NCBI RefSeq assembly: GCF_020535245.1
Contig: NZ_CP084911.1
Coordinates: forward strand, 322,001 to 386,000
Reading direction: 5' to 3'
Length of the DNA stretch: 64,000 nt
Source of the DNA: Asticcacaulis sp. AND118
GTDB lineage: Bacteria > Pseudomonadota > Alphaproteobacteria > Caulobacterales > Caulobacteraceae
In this document: piece by piece, positions 1 through 9,378 of the stretch
Numbering within the stretch: the stretch's first letter is position 1
Layout of the letters: every line of letters starts with the position of its first letter
The notes under the pieces: model-generated
Told to the model about the DNA's origin: nothing
Databases searched by the model: none
Seen by the model: the letters and a program-made list of their open reading frames with translations, nothing else
Program-made: the position numbers and the translations under genes

Positions 1-397
1 GGCCCCACATGCCGTAGACGATCGACGGGATGCCGGCCAGCAGTTCAATGGCGGTCGAGATCGGCTGGGCGATGGCCTTGGGGCAATACTGCGTCAGGAA
101 GACCGACACGCAGACCGCGATGGGTAGGGCGATGGTCAGCGACAGGACGGCGGTGATCAGCGTGCCGACGATGGGGCCCGCCGCGCCGTAGACTTCGGTG
201 ACCGGGTTCCACGAACTCGAGGTCAGGAAGCCGAAGCCGAACTTCGAGATGGCGGGCCAGCCGCCGATGAACAGGGCGATGATCAGGCCGCCCAGAGTCA
301 GCAGCAGGGTCGTTGCCGCCGCGAAGGCGAGGCCACGGAAGATCGGGTCCACCGGGTCCGGGTGGCGGGCGGTCTGAAGAGACATGTGGTTTTCCAT
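1..397 (-). CDS. pstC: Phosphate ABC transporter permease PstC (5' part only)
   Basis: Inner-membrane permease of the high-affinity phosphate transporter. Only the first 132 residues are present; the gene runs off the left edge. The protein begins MENHMSLQTARHPDP and has a first membrane segment at about residues 26-46 (TTLLLTLGGLIIALFIGGW). It continues with the PstC-type stretch containing SSWNPVTEVYGAAG and the permease stretch containing ELLAGIPSIVYGMWG. Two in-frame ATGs lie four codons apart (397 and 385); I chose the outer one. It starts 4 nt after the pstS stop, so it is co-transcribed with pstS. Family knowledge: partners are PstA and PstB, expected beyond the window. Confidence 0.9.
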   Translation of the reverse strand, partial: MENHMSLQTARHPDPVDPIFRGLAFAAATTLLLTLGGLIIALFIGGWPAISKFGFGFLTSSSWNPVTEVYGAAGPIVGTLITAVLSLTIALPIAVCVSVFLTQYCPKAIAQPISTAIELLAGIPSIVYGMWG

Positions 398-401
398 AAG
401 C

Positions 402-1514
402 TTACTGACCGGAAGTGGCGGAGGCGGCCGCAGCCGGGGCGGCAGGTGCGTAGACCGGCTGGCCGTCTGCGCCCACGATCCGGGTCCACTGGGCGCGCAT
501 CATCTGCTTCACTTCGGCGGGCAGGGGAACGTAGTGCATCTTGGTCGCCAGCGGGTCGCCGTGGGTGTAGGCCCAGTCGAAGAAGGTCAGGGCGGCGCGG
601 GCGCTGGCCGGCTTGTCCTGCTTTTTGTGCATGACGATGAAGACGGTGGCGGTGATCGGCCAGGCGTTGGCGCCCGGCTGATCGAGCAGCAGGAGCTGGT
701 TGCCCGGCGCATTGGCCCAGTCTGCGCCGGCGGCGGCAGCGGCGAAGGCGTCGATCGACGGGGCGATCATGTGGCCGTCGTGATTGCGCATATTGGCAAC
801 TGCGGTGCCGGTGCGCGCGGCGACGGCGAATTCGACATAACCGATCGAGCCGAGGGTCTGCTTGACGAAGGCCGAGACGCCTTCATTGCCCTTACCGCCC
901 AGACCCACCGGCCATTCCAGCGCATCGGCCGCGCCGACCTCTTCCTTCCAGGTGGGGCTGACCTTGGCCAGATAGTTGGAGAAGAGGAAGGTGGTGCCCG
1001 AACCATCGGCGCGGTGCACGACCGTGATCGGCAGGTGCGGCAGCTTCAGGCCGGGATTGAGCGCGGCGATGGCCGGGTCGTCCCAGCGCTTGACCTTGCC
1101 CATATAGATGTCGGCGATCAGCGGACCGGTCAGATTGATCTGACCCGTCTTGACGTCGGGCAGGTTCACGATGGGCACGATGCCGCCCATGACGATGGGG
1201 AATTGCAGCAGGCCCGATTCGTCGAGATCGGCGGGCTTCACGGGTTTGTCCGTCGCGCCGAAATCGACCGTCTTGACCTTGATCTGACGAACGCCACCGC
1301 CGGAGCCGATCGACTGATAGTTCAGGCGCACGCCCGTCGTGTCCTTATAGGTTTCGGCCCATTTTGCACCCAGAGGCGCGAAGAAGGTCGAACCGGCGCC
1401 GGTAATGTCGCCCGCCGCCGGCGCGTCCGCACCCTCAGCCGTCGCGGCACCCTTGTCGGAGCACGCGGTCAGCAGAAGCAGCGCGCCGAGCGCCAGGGCG
1501 AAGGGTTTGAACAT
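402..1514 (-). CDS. pstS: Phosphate-binding periplasmic (lipo)protein PstS
   Basis: High-affinity phosphate-binding protein that delivers phosphate to PstCAB. It has 370 residues from the ATG at 1514. I preferred this start to one 21 codons upstream because it gives a clean lipoprotein signal, MFKPFALALGALLLLTACSDKG, with lipobox LTAC. PstS hallmarks are visible: GAGSTFFAPLGAKWAETY, IGSGGGVRQIK, DFGATDKPV, HRADGSGTTFLFSNYL and GNEGVSAFV. A Pho box lies upstream and pstC follows after 4 nt, so this is a phosphate-starvation operon. The C-terminal tail is Ala/Pro rich. Confidence 0.95.
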   Translation of the reverse strand: MFKPFALALGALLLLTACSDKGAATAEGADAPAAGDITGAGSTFFAPLGAKWAETYKDTTGVRLNYQSIGSGGGVRQIKVKTVDFGATDKPVKPADLDESGLLQFPIVMGGIVPIVNLPDVKTGQINLTGPLIADIYMGKVKRWDDPAIAALNPGLKLPHLPITVVHRADGSGTTFLFSNYLAKVSPTWKEEVGAADALEWPVGLGGKGNEGVSAFVKQTLGSIGYVEFAVAARTGTAVANMRNHDGHMIAPSIDAFAAAAAGADWANAPGNQLLLLDQPGANAWPITATVFIVMHKKQDKPASARAALTFFDWAYTHGDPLATKMHYVPLPAEVKQMMRAQWTRIVGADGQPVYAPAAPAAAASATSGQ

Positions 1515-1654
1515 ACTCGTCTCCGATGATCCGGCGGACACGCTTCCGGCAAGAAGGTCGTATCCGAATCCAACCACCGGTAAATCACCGCTGCGTTAAA
1601 CTAATATGACGCAGGGGTAAACGGCAGGCGGCGCCGAAAGGCTGAGGCGGCATT

Positions 1655-1672
1655 ACAACAGTTTTATGACGG
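1655..1672 (-). promoter_or_regulatory. Pho box upstream of pstS
   Basis: Read on the minus strand the site is CCGTCATAAAACTGTTGT. That is two 7-nt half-sites with a 4-nt A-rich spacer, very close to the classical PhoB box (CTGTCAT-AAAT-CTGTCAT). It lies about 140 bp upstream of the pstS ATG. A weaker related sequence (GCGTCAT-ATTA-GTTTAAC) lies at about 1596-1613. Inference: PhoB~P activates pstSC. Confidence 0.75.
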
Positions 1673-1720
1673 TTATGTGAAAGTCGCCGACCGTAAGCGC
1701 GCTTTACCGCCGACGTGACC

Positions 1721-2356
1721 TTATTTCAGCACGAACAGCCAGCGCATGACCTCGCGCAGTTCGCTGATCAGTGCGTCGCGCTTGATGTCGGGATTGGAAA
1801 TGGCGCGGATCCTCATGCCGTCGAACAGCATACCGATAATCTCGCTCCGCGCATCCAGCCGGGCCGGATCGCAGTCGGGATTGAGCCGCCGGCACAGTTG
1901 ACGGCCCAGTTCACGCTCCTGCACATCGGCGGCCTGAACGATGGCGGAAACGCGTGGATTGCGGGCGGCTTCGGCCATGACTTCGAGCGCCAGGCCGCTG
2001 TTATCCGGGCAGTATTTGTGTTCGATGGCGAAGGTAATGGTCTGGAGCAAGGTGTCCAGAAGCTGATCGTCGGGCGTGGAATCCCATTCGGCGAACTTGG
2101 CGCGCATCTCGGCCAGGTCGTTGGCGACGATGGCCTCGATAATGGCTTCCTTGTTGGCAAAATAGCGGTAGATGACGCCGACGCTCATCTTCGCTTCGGC
2201 CGCGATGTCGGCCATGGAGGCGCCGTGGAAGCCGGAACGCCTGACGCAGCGCAATGTGGCGTCGAGGATCTGCTGGCGGCGCTCTTCGCGGCTCTGTCGC
2301 GGACGCGGCGCGGGAGGGGATTCGGTAAGGGGGAACTCTAAAGCTTTACTGTTCAT
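1721..2356 (-). CDS. TetR-family repressor of the adjacent RND efflux operon
   Basis: A 211-residue TetR/AcrR-type regulator. The N-terminal helix-turn-helix is clear: RQSREERRQQILDATLRC, GFHGASMADIAAEAKMS, VGVIYRYFANKEAIIEAIV. The C-terminal ligand domain (IEHKYCPDNSGLALEVMAEAARNPRVSAIV) resembles TetR_C efflux regulators. I start it at MNSKALEF because the 71 codons upstream look non-coding and cover the operator and promoter. It is divergent from the efflux operon, with a 22-bp near-palindrome (2454-2475) between them. Inferred role: ligand-relieved repressor of the pump and of itself. Confidence 0.88.
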   Translation of the reverse strand: MNSKALEFPLTESPPAPRPRQSREERRQQILDATLRCVRRSGFHGASMADIAAEAKMSVGVIYRYFANKEAIIEAIVANDLAEMRAKFAEWDSTPDDQLLDTLLQTITFAIEHKYCPDNSGLALEVMAEAARNPRVSAIVQAADVQERELGRQLCRRLNPDCDPARLDARSEIIGMLFDGMRIRAISNPDIKRDALISELREVMRWLFVLK

Positions 2357-2453
2357 CCGCGGCGGCAAACCCTTCGTATGTAAGGGGTTAACATTTTTTA
2401 ATGTTGTGGGTGCGCTTGACATACACCAAAAAGGTGCGTATTGCCAGAAAAAA

Positions 2454-2475
2454 TGAGAATGATCGTTCACTCTCA
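2454..2475. promoter_or_regulatory. Palindromic operator between tetR and the RND operon
   Basis: A 22-bp near-perfect inverted repeat, TGAGAATGATCG followed by TTCACTCTCA; only two of eleven symmetric pairs mismatch. The TGANNGATCGTTCA core is typical of AcrR-like TetR operators. Its position in the divergent intergenic region fits autoregulation plus pump control. Confidence 0.65.
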
Positions 2476-2493
2476 GTCTTTGCTGACAGTTTT

Positions 2494-2521
2494 TTGCAAG
2501 CCTGCACGACAGGTATATAGT
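2494..2521 (+). promoter_or_regulatory. Candidate sigma-70-like promoter of the RND operon
   Basis: TTGCAA (2494-2499), 16-bp spacer, TATAGT (2516-2521), about 90 bp upstream of the membrane-fusion gene. It lies just downstream of the palindromic operator. Called by eye only. A second candidate box, TTGACA at 2416-2421, lies on the other side of the operator. Confidence 0.4.
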
Positions 2522-2610
2522 ATGTTTTGCGTTGCACACTTCGATCTGCGCCGAAGTATCCGGCGGCATTTTAAAAGTGACCTGACATTTCGTTCCGGAG
2601 AGAGACCCGC

Positions 2611-3810
2611 ATGAGATCGCAATCCCCCCTGATGAAGCCCGCAGCGGTGGTGCTGGCGCTCGGCCTCGCGCTGACGGCCTGCGGCAAGAAGGAAGGCGGC
2701 CCCGGCGGCGGCATGGGCGCAGGCGGTCCGACCGAGGTCGGCATCGTCGTCGTGTCCTCGGAGCCGGTCAATCTCACGGCGGAACTGTCGGGCCGGACAT
2801 CGGCCTATCTGCTGTCGGACGTGCGTCCGCAGGTCAGCGGCATCGTCAAGGCGCGCCTGTTCACCGAAGGCGGCTACGTCAAGGCCGGTCAGCCCCTCTA
2901 TCAGATCGACGCCGCGCCGTTCCAGGCGGCTTATGCCCAGGCGCAGGCGCAACTGGCGCAGGCCGAGGCGAACCTGACCTCATCGCGCCTGCGGGCCGAA
3001 CGCTACGCCGAACTGGTCAAGATCAACGCCGTGTCCAAGCAGGACAATGACGACGCTCAGGCCGCCTACGCTCAGGCCAAGGCGACGGTCGCCGCCGGTC
3101 AGGCCGCTGTACAGACAGCGGGCATCAATGTTGGCTACACCAAGGTGATGGCCCCGATTTCGGGCCGTATCGGCAAGTCGAACGTCACGCCGGGCGCGCT
3201 GGTCACGGCGGCGCAGGCCACCGAGCTGACGCGCATCCAGAACATCGAGAGCATCTATCTCGACATCAATCAGTCGGTGACCGAGTTGATGGCGCTTCGC
3301 CGCGCCACCGCCGCCGGCCAGATCGGCGAGGCCGCCACGGCCGATGTCGAGCTGGTTCTGGAAGACGGCACGGTCTATCCGCTGAAAGGCAAGCTGCAAT
3401 TCTCGGACGTCAGCGTCGATGAATCGACCGGCACGGTGACGCTGCGCGCCCTGTTCCCCAACCCCAACGGCGTCCTCCTGCCGGGCATGTACGCCAAGGC
3501 GCGCATCGTTTCGGGCGTGGTCGGCAACGGCATTCTGGTGCCGCAGCCCGCCGTGACCCGCGATCCGAAGGGCAACGCCACGGTGATGGTGGTCGGTAAG
3601 GAAAACAAGGCCGAGATGCGCCCGATCAAGGTGGCGCAGACGGTCGGCGACAAGTGGCTGGTGACCGAAGGTCTGCAGCCGGGCGAAAAGGTGATCGTCG
3701 AGGGTCTGCAAAAGATCCGTCCCGACGCGCCGGTCAAGCCCGTCAGCATGACCGCGGCCAAGGAAGGTCAGCCCGCTCCGGCGGCGGCCGAGGCCCCTAA
3801 GGCTAAGTAA
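2611..3810 (+). CDS. RND efflux membrane-fusion lipoprotein (AcrA/MexA type)
   Basis: Periplasmic adaptor of a tripartite drug-efflux pump, 399 residues. A lipoprotein signal ends in LTACGKKE. Family motifs follow in order: RTSAYLLSDVRPQVSGIVKARLFTEGG, VKAGQPLYQIDAAPF, an Ala/Gln-rich coiled-coil hairpin (about residues 105-165), VGYTKVMAPISGRIGKS, VDESTGTVTLRALFPNP and VLLPGMYAKARI. A GGAGAGAG ribosome site precedes the ATG. It is the first gene of the efflux operon. Substrate specificity cannot be read from the sequence. Confidence 0.95.
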   Translation: MRSQSPLMKPAAVVLALGLALTACGKKEGGPGGGMGAGGPTEVGIVVVSSEPVNLTAELSGRTSAYLLSDVRPQVSGIVKARLFTEGGYVKAGQPLYQIDAAPFQAAYAQAQAQLAQAEANLTSSRLRAERYAELVKINAVSKQDNDDAQAAYAQAKATVAAGQAAVQTAGINVGYTKVMAPISGRIGKSNVTPGALVTAAQATELTRIQNIESIYLDINQSVTELMALRRATAAGQIGEAATADVELVLEDGTVYPLKGKLQFSDVSVDESTGTVTLRALFPNPNGVLLPGMYAKARIVSGVVGNGILVPQPAVTRDPKGNATVMVVGKENKAEMRPIKVAQTVGDKWLVTEGLQPGEKVIVEGLQKIRPDAPVKPVSMTAAKEGQPAPAAAEAPKAK

Positions 3811-3990
3811 TATAAGCGTTTTTAACTTAAGGCTTGCGGCGCGACGCCCGAATTGTGTCTGCCGCAGGCCTCTGAACTCTGATCCGGCGTCCGCCGGGCC
3901 GCTCTGATCCTTCCCCGCGTAGCCGGGGAGACGGCGGGCCCCGGCTGCGTCCTTCAATCTGACTGCATTCGTCCCTGCAAAGGCCCCGTC

Positions 3991-6900
3991 ATGATCTCGC
4001 GTTTCTTCATTCATCGTCCGATCTTCGCGTGGGTGGTGGCCATCGTCATCATGATGGCGGGCCTTCTGTCCATCGCCAACCTGCCGATCGCCCAGTATCC
4101 GCAGATCGCCCTGCCGCAGGTGTCGGTCAGCGCCTTCTATCCGGGGGCGTCGGCGAAAACCGTCGAAGACTCGGTCACGCAGATCGTCGAGCAGCAGATG
4201 AAGGGCATCGACGGTTTGCTTTACATGAACTCGACCTCGGATTCGAGCGGCGCGGCTTCGATCACCCTGACCTTCAAGGCGGGAACGGATCCGGACATCG
4301 CGCAGGTTCAGGTGCAGAACAAGCTGCAGTCGGCGGTGCCGCTGCTGCCGCAGGAAGTGCAGCAGCAGGGTCTGACCGTGGCCAAGGCGACCTCGAGCTT
4401 CCTGATGGTCGTCGGTCTTTATTCGGATGACCCCAACGTCACCGACCACGACCTCGGCGACTACATGTCTTCGACCCTGGTCGATCAGATCAGCCGCGTC
4501 GACGGTGTCGGCACCATCCAGAATTTCGGTGCGCAGTACGCCATGCGCATCTGGCTCGATCCGGCCAAGCTGACCAGCTACAATCTGACGCCCAGCGACG
4601 TGATGGGGGCCATTCGCGCCCAGAACACGCAGGTCTCGGCGGGTCAGCTCGGCGGGCTCCCGGCGGTGAAGGGCACGGCGCTCAACGCCACCATTACGGC
4701 CCAGTCGCGCCTGACCAATATCGACCAGTTCCGCAACATCATCCTCAAGAATTCCGCCGGCGGCGCTGTCGTGAAGCTTGAGGACGTGGCGCGCATCGAA
4801 CTGGGCGCGCAGCAATACGGCGGCACGGCCAAGTTCAACGGCCGTCCGGCCACCGGTATCGCCATCAGCCTGTCGACGGGCGCCAACGCGCTCGACACCG
4901 CCAATGCGGTCAAGGCCAAGATGGTGGAGCTGGAAAAGAACTTCCCCAAGGGCTACCACTACGTCGTGCCCTTCGACACCACGCCGTTCATCGAGCTGTC
5001 GATCCATGAGGTCGTGAAGACCCTGATCGAAGCCGTCGTGCTGGTGTTCGTCGTCATGTTCCTCTTCCTGCAAAACTGGCGCGCGACGATCATCCCGACC
5101 ATCGCCGTGCCGGTCGTGCTTCTGGGCACCTTCGGGGTGCTGGCGGCCTTCGGTTACTCGATCAATACGCTGACGCTGTTCGGGCTTGTGCTCGCCATCG
5201 GCCTCCTCGTCGACGACGCCATCGTCGTGGTCGAAAACGTCGAGCGGGTGATGCACGAAGAGAAGCTGCCGCCCATGGCCGCGACCATCAAGTCGATGGA
5301 AGAAATCACCGGGGCCCTGGTCGGCATCGCGCTGGTCCTGTCGGCGGTGTTCGTGCCGATGGCCTTCTTCGGCGGCTCGCAAGGCGTCATCTACCGCCAG
5401 TTTTCGATCACGCTCGTCTCGGCCATGGCCCTGTCGGTCGTCGTCGCCCTGATCCTGACGCCGGCGCTCTGCGCCACCCTGCTCAAGGCGTCGGATGCCG
5501 AGCACGCGGAAAAGAAGGGCTTCTTCGGCTGGTTCAACCGCAACTTCGACCGTCTGGCCAATGGTTACCGCGGTACGGTCGGCAAGATCCTGACCCAGGG
5601 CGGTCGCTACATGATCGTCTTTGCGGTGATCGTAGGTCTGATGGCCTTCCTGTTCACGCGTATTCCGACCTCCTTCCTGCCGGATGAAGACCAGGGCATC
5701 CTGTTCACCATCGTGCAACTGCCGCCGGGCGCGACCGAAGAACGCACCAATGTCGTGCTGGATCAGATCGCGGCGCATTTCGCCAAGGACGAAGCCGTCG
5801 AATCCGCCTTCACCGTGTCGGGCTTCTCCTTCTCCGGTCCCGGTCAGAACGCCGGCATGGCCTTCGTGCGCCTCAAGGATTTCGAGGAGCGTCATTCGGA
5901 AGCACTGAAGGCTCCGGCCGTCGCCGGGCGCGCCATGGGGGCGTTCAGCCAGTTCCGCGACGCCATGGCCTTTGCCATCGTGCCGCCGGCCGTGACCGAA
6001 CTCGGCAACTCGTCGGGCTTCGACCTTCAGCTCAAGGACGTCGGCGGCCTCGGCCACGACGCCCTGCTCAATGCCCGCAATCAGGTGCTGGGCATGGCGT
6101 CGCAGAACCCCAGCCTGATGGCTGTGCGTCCGAACGGCATGGAAGACACGCCGGAACTGAAACTCGAAATCGATCAGGTGGCCGCCGGTGCGATGGGCGT
6201 CAGCCTGAGCGATATCAATGCCACCCTGTCGACCGCCATGGGCGGGGCCTATGTCAACGACTTCATCGACCGCAACCGCGTGAAGAAGGTCTTCGTGCAG
6301 GCCGACGCGCCCTTCCGCATGAAGCCTGAGGACCTGAATCAGTGGTATGTCCGCAACGATCAGGGCCAGATGGTGCCGATGTCGGCCTTCACCACGGCGC
6401 ACTGGGCCTACGGCTCGCCGCGTCTGGAGCGTTACAACGGCTCACCGTCCATGAACCTGCAGGGTATGGCCGCGCCGGGCAAGTCGTCGGGTCAGGCCAT
6501 GGCCGAGATGGAGAAGATCATCGCTCAGCTTCCGGCCGGCATTTCCTACGAGTGGACGGGCCTGTCCTTGCAGGAAAAGCAATCCGGCGCCGAAGCCCCT
6601 ATGCTCTACGCCCTGTCGATCTTCGTGGTCTTCATCCTGCTGGCGGCGCTCTACGAGAGCTGGTCGATCCCGGTGGCCATCGTCATGGTCATCCCGCTGG
6701 GCGTGCTGGGGGCGCTGGTCGCCACCATGCTGCGCGGCCTGACCAACGACATCTACCTGCAGGTCGCGCTTCTGACTATCATCGGTCTGTCGGCCAAGAA
6801 CGCCATCCTCATCGTGGAATTCGCCAAGCATAACCATGAAAAGGGTATGGAACTGATCGAAGCGACGCTGCAGGCCGCCCGCGTGCGTCTGCGCCCGATC

Positions 6901-7167
6901 ATCATGACCTCGCTGGCCTTCACCTTCGGCATCCTGCCGCTCTTCTTCGCCAATGGCGCGGGGTCGGGCAGCCAGAACGCCATCGGTACGGGTCTGGTCG
7001 GCGGCATCCTGTCGGCGACCTTCCTGGCGGTGTTCTTTATCCCGCTGTTCTTCGTCATCATTGAAAAACTGTTCAAAGCGGACGAAAAGCACCTTAAGTC
7101 CCGTGAAGCCGAGCGTGCTGCGCTGGCGGCGCTGGAACAGTCGCGTCACAACCGTGAGGACCACTAA
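3991..7167 (+). CDS. RND multidrug efflux permease (AcrB/MexB, HAE1 family)
   Basis: Inner-membrane proton/drug antiporter, 1058 residues, the usual HAE1 length. The start [21 protein letters not shown] is typical. Visible hallmarks include [39 protein letters not shown] (TM4, with the Asp pair of the proton relay) and the second-repeat TMs with [16 protein letters not shown]. It is separated from the adaptor gene by 180 bp, long for an RND operon, and overlaps the next gene by 1 nt (TAATG). A long open frame on the opposite strand here is a codon-bias shadow. Confidence 0.97.
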   Translation: MISRFFIHRPIFAWVVAIVIMMAGLLSIANLPIAQYPQIALPQVSVSAFYPGASAKTVEDSVTQIVEQQMKGIDGLLYMNSTSDSSGAASITLTFKAGTDPDIAQVQVQNKLQSAVPLLPQEVQQQGLTVAKATSSFLMVVGLYSDDPNVTDHDLGDYMSSTLVDQISRVDGVGTIQNFGAQYAMRIWLDPAKLTSYNLTPSDVMGAIRAQNTQVSAGQLGGLPAVKGTALNATITAQSRLTNIDQFRNIILKNSAGGAVVKLEDVARIELGAQQYGGTAKFNGRPATGIAISLSTGANALDTANAVKAKMVELEKNFPKGYHYVVPFDTTPFIELSIHEVVKTLIEAVVLVFVVMFLFLQNWRATIIPTIAVPVVLLGTFGVLAAFGYSINTLTLFGLVLAIGLLVDDAIVVVENVERVMHEEKLPPMAATIKSMEEITGALVGIALVLSAVFVPMAFFGGSQGVIYRQFSITLVSAMALSVVVALILTPALCATLLKASDAEHAEKKGFFGWFNRNFDRLANGYRGTVGKILTQGGRYMIVFAVIVGLMAFLFTRIPTSFLPDEDQGILFTIVQLPPGATEERTNVVLDQIAAHFAKDEAVESAFTVSGFSFSGPGQNAGMAFVRLKDFEERHSEALKAPAVAGRAMGAFSQFRDAMAFAIVPPAVTELGNSSGFDLQLKDVGGLGHDALLNARNQVLGMASQNPSLMAVRPNGMEDTPELKLEIDQVAAGAMGVSLSDINATLSTAMGGAYVNDFIDRNRVKKVFVQADAPFRMKPEDLNQWYVRNDQGQMVPMSAFTTAHWAYGSPRLERYNGSPSMNLQGMAAPGKSSGQAMAEMEKIIAQLPAGISYEWTGLSLQEKQSGAEAPMLYALSIFVVFILLAALYESWSIPVAIVMVIPLGVLGALVATMLRGLTNDIYLQVALLTIIGLSAKNAILIVEFAKHNHEKGMELIEATLQAARVRLRPIIMTSLAFTFGILPLFFANGAGSGSQNAIGTGLVGGILSATFLAVFFIPLFFVIIEKLFKADEKHLKSREAERAALAALEQSRHNREDH

Positions 7168-8537
7168 TGACACGTTCGCTTAAACTCGGTCTGATGCTCC
7201 CGGCCACGGCTCTGGTCCTCAGCGCCTGCACCATGGCCCCCAGCTACGAGCGCAGCGTCCTGCCGGTGCCGGATCAGTTCCCGACCGCGGCTGCGGCGCA
7301 AGGGGCTTCGGCGGAAACCTTGCCATGGAAGTCGGTCTTCCTCGATCCGCGCCTTCAGGCGGTGATCGAGCAGTCGCTGTCGAACAATCGCGACCTGCGG
7401 GTAGCGGCGCTCAATGCCGAGCGCGTGCGGGCCCAGTACCGCGTGCAGCGCGCCAGCCTGTTTCCGTCGGTCGATGGTTCGGTGAGCGGTCGCCGCGGCG
7501 ATACCGGCACCGGGACGGACACCGAATCCTACAGCGCCGATATCGGGGCCTCGTGGGAACTGGACCTGTTCGGCCGCGTGCGCTCCTTAAGCAACGCGGC
7601 GCTGAACACCTATTTCGCTTCGGAAGAAAACCGCAAGGCGGTGCAGGTGTCGCTGATCGCTTCGGTGGCTTCGGCGTGGCTGACTCTGGGCGCCGATCAG
7701 GAGCAACTGCGTTTGTCGCGTGAGACTCTGGCCCTGCGCGAAGAAAGCCTGTCCCTGACGCAGAAGCGTTTCGACCTCGGCGCCACCGATGCGTTGGGCC
7801 TGCGTCAGGAACAGACCCTGACCGAACAGGCGCGCGCCGATGTGGCGCAACTCGAAGCGCTGGTGCAGCAGGACAAGAACGCCCTGCGCCTGCTGGTGGG
7901 TGAAGAGGTGGCGGTCGCCAATCTCCCCGACGCCTTGCCGGAAAACGCCGTGCTGGCCGATCTGCCGGTGGGTTTGCCGTCGGAAGTGCTGCTCAAGCGT
8001 CCGGACGTCGTGGCCGCCGAATACGATCTCAAGGCTGCCAACGCCAATATCGGCGCGGCGCGTGCCGCCTTCTTCCCGCGCATCTCGCTGACCGGCGCGG
8101 TGGGCAAGTCCTCGACGGAACTGGGTGACCTGTTCGATGGGGCCGACACCTGGAGCTTCGCACCGTCGATCTCGGTGCCGATCTTCGCCGGCGGGGCCAA
8201 TGTCGCCGGCCTCGAAGGCTCGAAAAAGTCGCGCGACATCGCTGTCGCCACCTACGAGCAGACGATCCAGTCGGCCTTCCGCGACGTGGCCGATGCCCTG
8301 GCCGTGCGCTCGACCATCGACACGCGCCTGCTGGCCCAGACCCGCGTGGCGCAGGCCGCCAGCGAGTCCGAGACCTTGTCGCGCGCCCGCTTCGATCGCG
8401 GCGTCGACTCGCGCATCACCCTGACCGACGCCCAGCGCACGCTCTACGGCGCGCAACAGGCGCTGATCACGACGCGTCTCGTACGCTCGCTCAACCTGAT
8501 CGGCCTCTATTCGGCCACCGGCGGCGGGCTGAATTAA
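7167..8537 (+). CDS. Outer-membrane efflux channel (NodT/OprM family lipoprotein)
   Basis: A TolC-like exit duct for the RND pump, 456 residues. The lipoprotein signal has lipobox LSAC (VLSACTMAPSYERS). Typical NodT-family segments are WKSVFLDPRLQAVIEQSLSNNRDLRVA, ASWELDLFGRVRSL, LLKRPDVVAAEYDLKAANANIGAARAAFFPRISL and FAPSISVPIFAGG. Its start overlaps the permease stop by 1 nt, indicating translational coupling. A strong terminator follows. Confidence 0.95.
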   Translation: MTRSLKLGLMLPATALVLSACTMAPSYERSVLPVPDQFPTAAAAQGASAETLPWKSVFLDPRLQAVIEQSLSNNRDLRVAALNAERVRAQYRVQRASLFPSVDGSVSGRRGDTGTGTDTESYSADIGASWELDLFGRVRSLSNAALNTYFASEENRKAVQVSLIASVASAWLTLGADQEQLRLSRETLALREESLSLTQKRFDLGATDALGLRQEQTLTEQARADVAQLEALVQQDKNALRLLVGEEVAVANLPDALPENAVLADLPVGLPSEVLLKRPDVVAAEYDLKAANANIGAARAAFFPRISLTGAVGKSSTELGDLFDGADTWSFAPSISVPIFAGGANVAGLEGSKKSRDIAVATYEQTIQSAFRDVADALAVRSTIDTRLLAQTRVAQAASESETLSRARFDRGVDSRITLTDAQRTLYGAQQALITTRLVRSLNLIGLYSATGGGLN

Positions 8538-8557
8538 TATAGCTATTGTTACCTTTG

Positions 8558-8600
8558 ACCGCCTGAGGGAACGGAGATACCGTACCTTCAGGCGGTTTTT
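8558..8600 (+). terminator. Rho-independent terminator after the RND operon
   Basis: Stem ACCGCCTGA / TCAGGCGGT (8558-8566 with 8588-8596), about 21-nt loop, followed by a T run. The T run ends only 2 nt before the ATG of the next gene (8603). Confidence 0.8.
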
Positions 8601-8602
8601 AT

Positions 8603-9268
8603 ATGGTCTCTCTCAATCCCGGTTTTTCCGTTACGATTCAGTCGCTTGGCGACGAGGCCCAGCCGCTGGTCATCCTCGACGACGTGCTGGCCGATCCTCG
8701 AAGTTTTATCGCCGTCGCCGCTGAGGCCGGCTTCCGCACGCCCGCGCCTGGGTCGCGCTATCCGGGGCTTAATGCGCCTTTGCCGGAGGCCTATAAGGCG
8801 CTGGTGGCGCGCGAACTTCTGCCGCGCCTGCTGCCGGTCTTCGGCGCGCCGCTGCAGGCTCTGCCGCTGTTCGGCTTTTTTGGCGTCGCGACGCCAGGCG
8901 GTGAGGGTATGGCTGTGCGTCAGGCTGCGCCGCATATCGACGCCTTCAATCTCAACAGCTTCGCCAGCGTCCACTACCTGTTCGAGGCGGATCTGGGCGG
9001 TACGGCGTTTTTCCGCCACCGCGCCAGCGGGCACGAACTGATCACCCCCAGCCGCAGTTACGCCTTCGAGAAGGCCAAGCGCGCGGAACTGGACGGTTTC
9101 GACGGTACGGGTGAAGCGGCGCGCGAACGGTTTTTCGAACAGATTGCTGCGGTCGAGCCGCGCTTTAACCGCCTGATCTTCTACCGCGCCGGACAGTTAC
9201 ATTCCGGGCAGGTGCGCCCCGGAGAGGACCGCCGTCTGACGGCCAACCTGTTCTTTGGTATCCGGTAG
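8603..9268 (+). CDS. DUF6445-type protein, putative 2-oxoglutarate/Fe(II) oxygenase fold
   Basis: A 221-residue protein resembling DUF6445 proteins that often accompany TBDR/halogenase clusters. It carries the facial-triad pattern of 2OG/Fe(II) oxygenases: H111-x-D113 (PHIDAF), H200 (QLHSGQ) and a downstream Arg (R211, RRLTANLFF). A hydroxylase role is therefore plausible but unproven. No ribosome-binding site is visible because a terminator T run abuts the ATG, so a leaderless transcript or a later start is possible. It faces the cupin/halogenase operon end-on across a small repeat. Confidence 0.65.
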   Translation: MVSLNPGFSVTIQSLGDEAQPLVILDDVLADPRSFIAVAAEAGFRTPAPGSRYPGLNAPLPEAYKALVARELLPRLLPVFGAPLQALPLFGFFGVATPGGEGMAVRQAAPHIDAFNLNSFASVHYLFEADLGGTAFFRHRASGHELITPSRSYAFEKAKRAELDGFDGTGEAARERFFEQIAAVEPRFNRLIFYRAGQLHSGQVRPGEDRRLTANLFFGIR

Positions 9269-9272
9269 CTAC

Positions 9273-9376
9273 TAGAGCGAGATGATTTAAAGTGGAAACA
9301 TCATCTCGCTCTAAGTTTTTGAGTGGTCGCGCAATTTTTCCGAAAAGTGGTGCCCACTTTATCGGATTGCGCTCTA
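9273..9376 (+). mobile_element. MITE-like palindromic element, copy 1 (TA-flanked)
   Basis: About 100 bp bounded by TA dinucleotides at 9273 and 9375. The ends form an imperfect terminal inverted repeat (TAGAGCG...TAAAGTGG inward from both sides, 17 of 23 positions identical). The left 40 bp also folds alone (AGAGCGAGATGAT / ATCATCTCGCTCT). It is identical to the copy at 21714-21817 except one base near 9331. It lies between two convergent genes. Confidence 0.75.
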
Positions 9377-9378
9377 AT

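Noticed and set aside
2357-2569. 71-codon N-terminal extension of the tetR frame
   Set aside because: It would cover the palindromic operator and promoter and has no similarity to TetR N-termini.
2980-6402. Very long open frame (over 1100 codons) antisense to the RND genes
   Set aside because: His/Arg/Asp-rich sequence without any motif, antisense to two certain genes; produced by GC-biased codon use.
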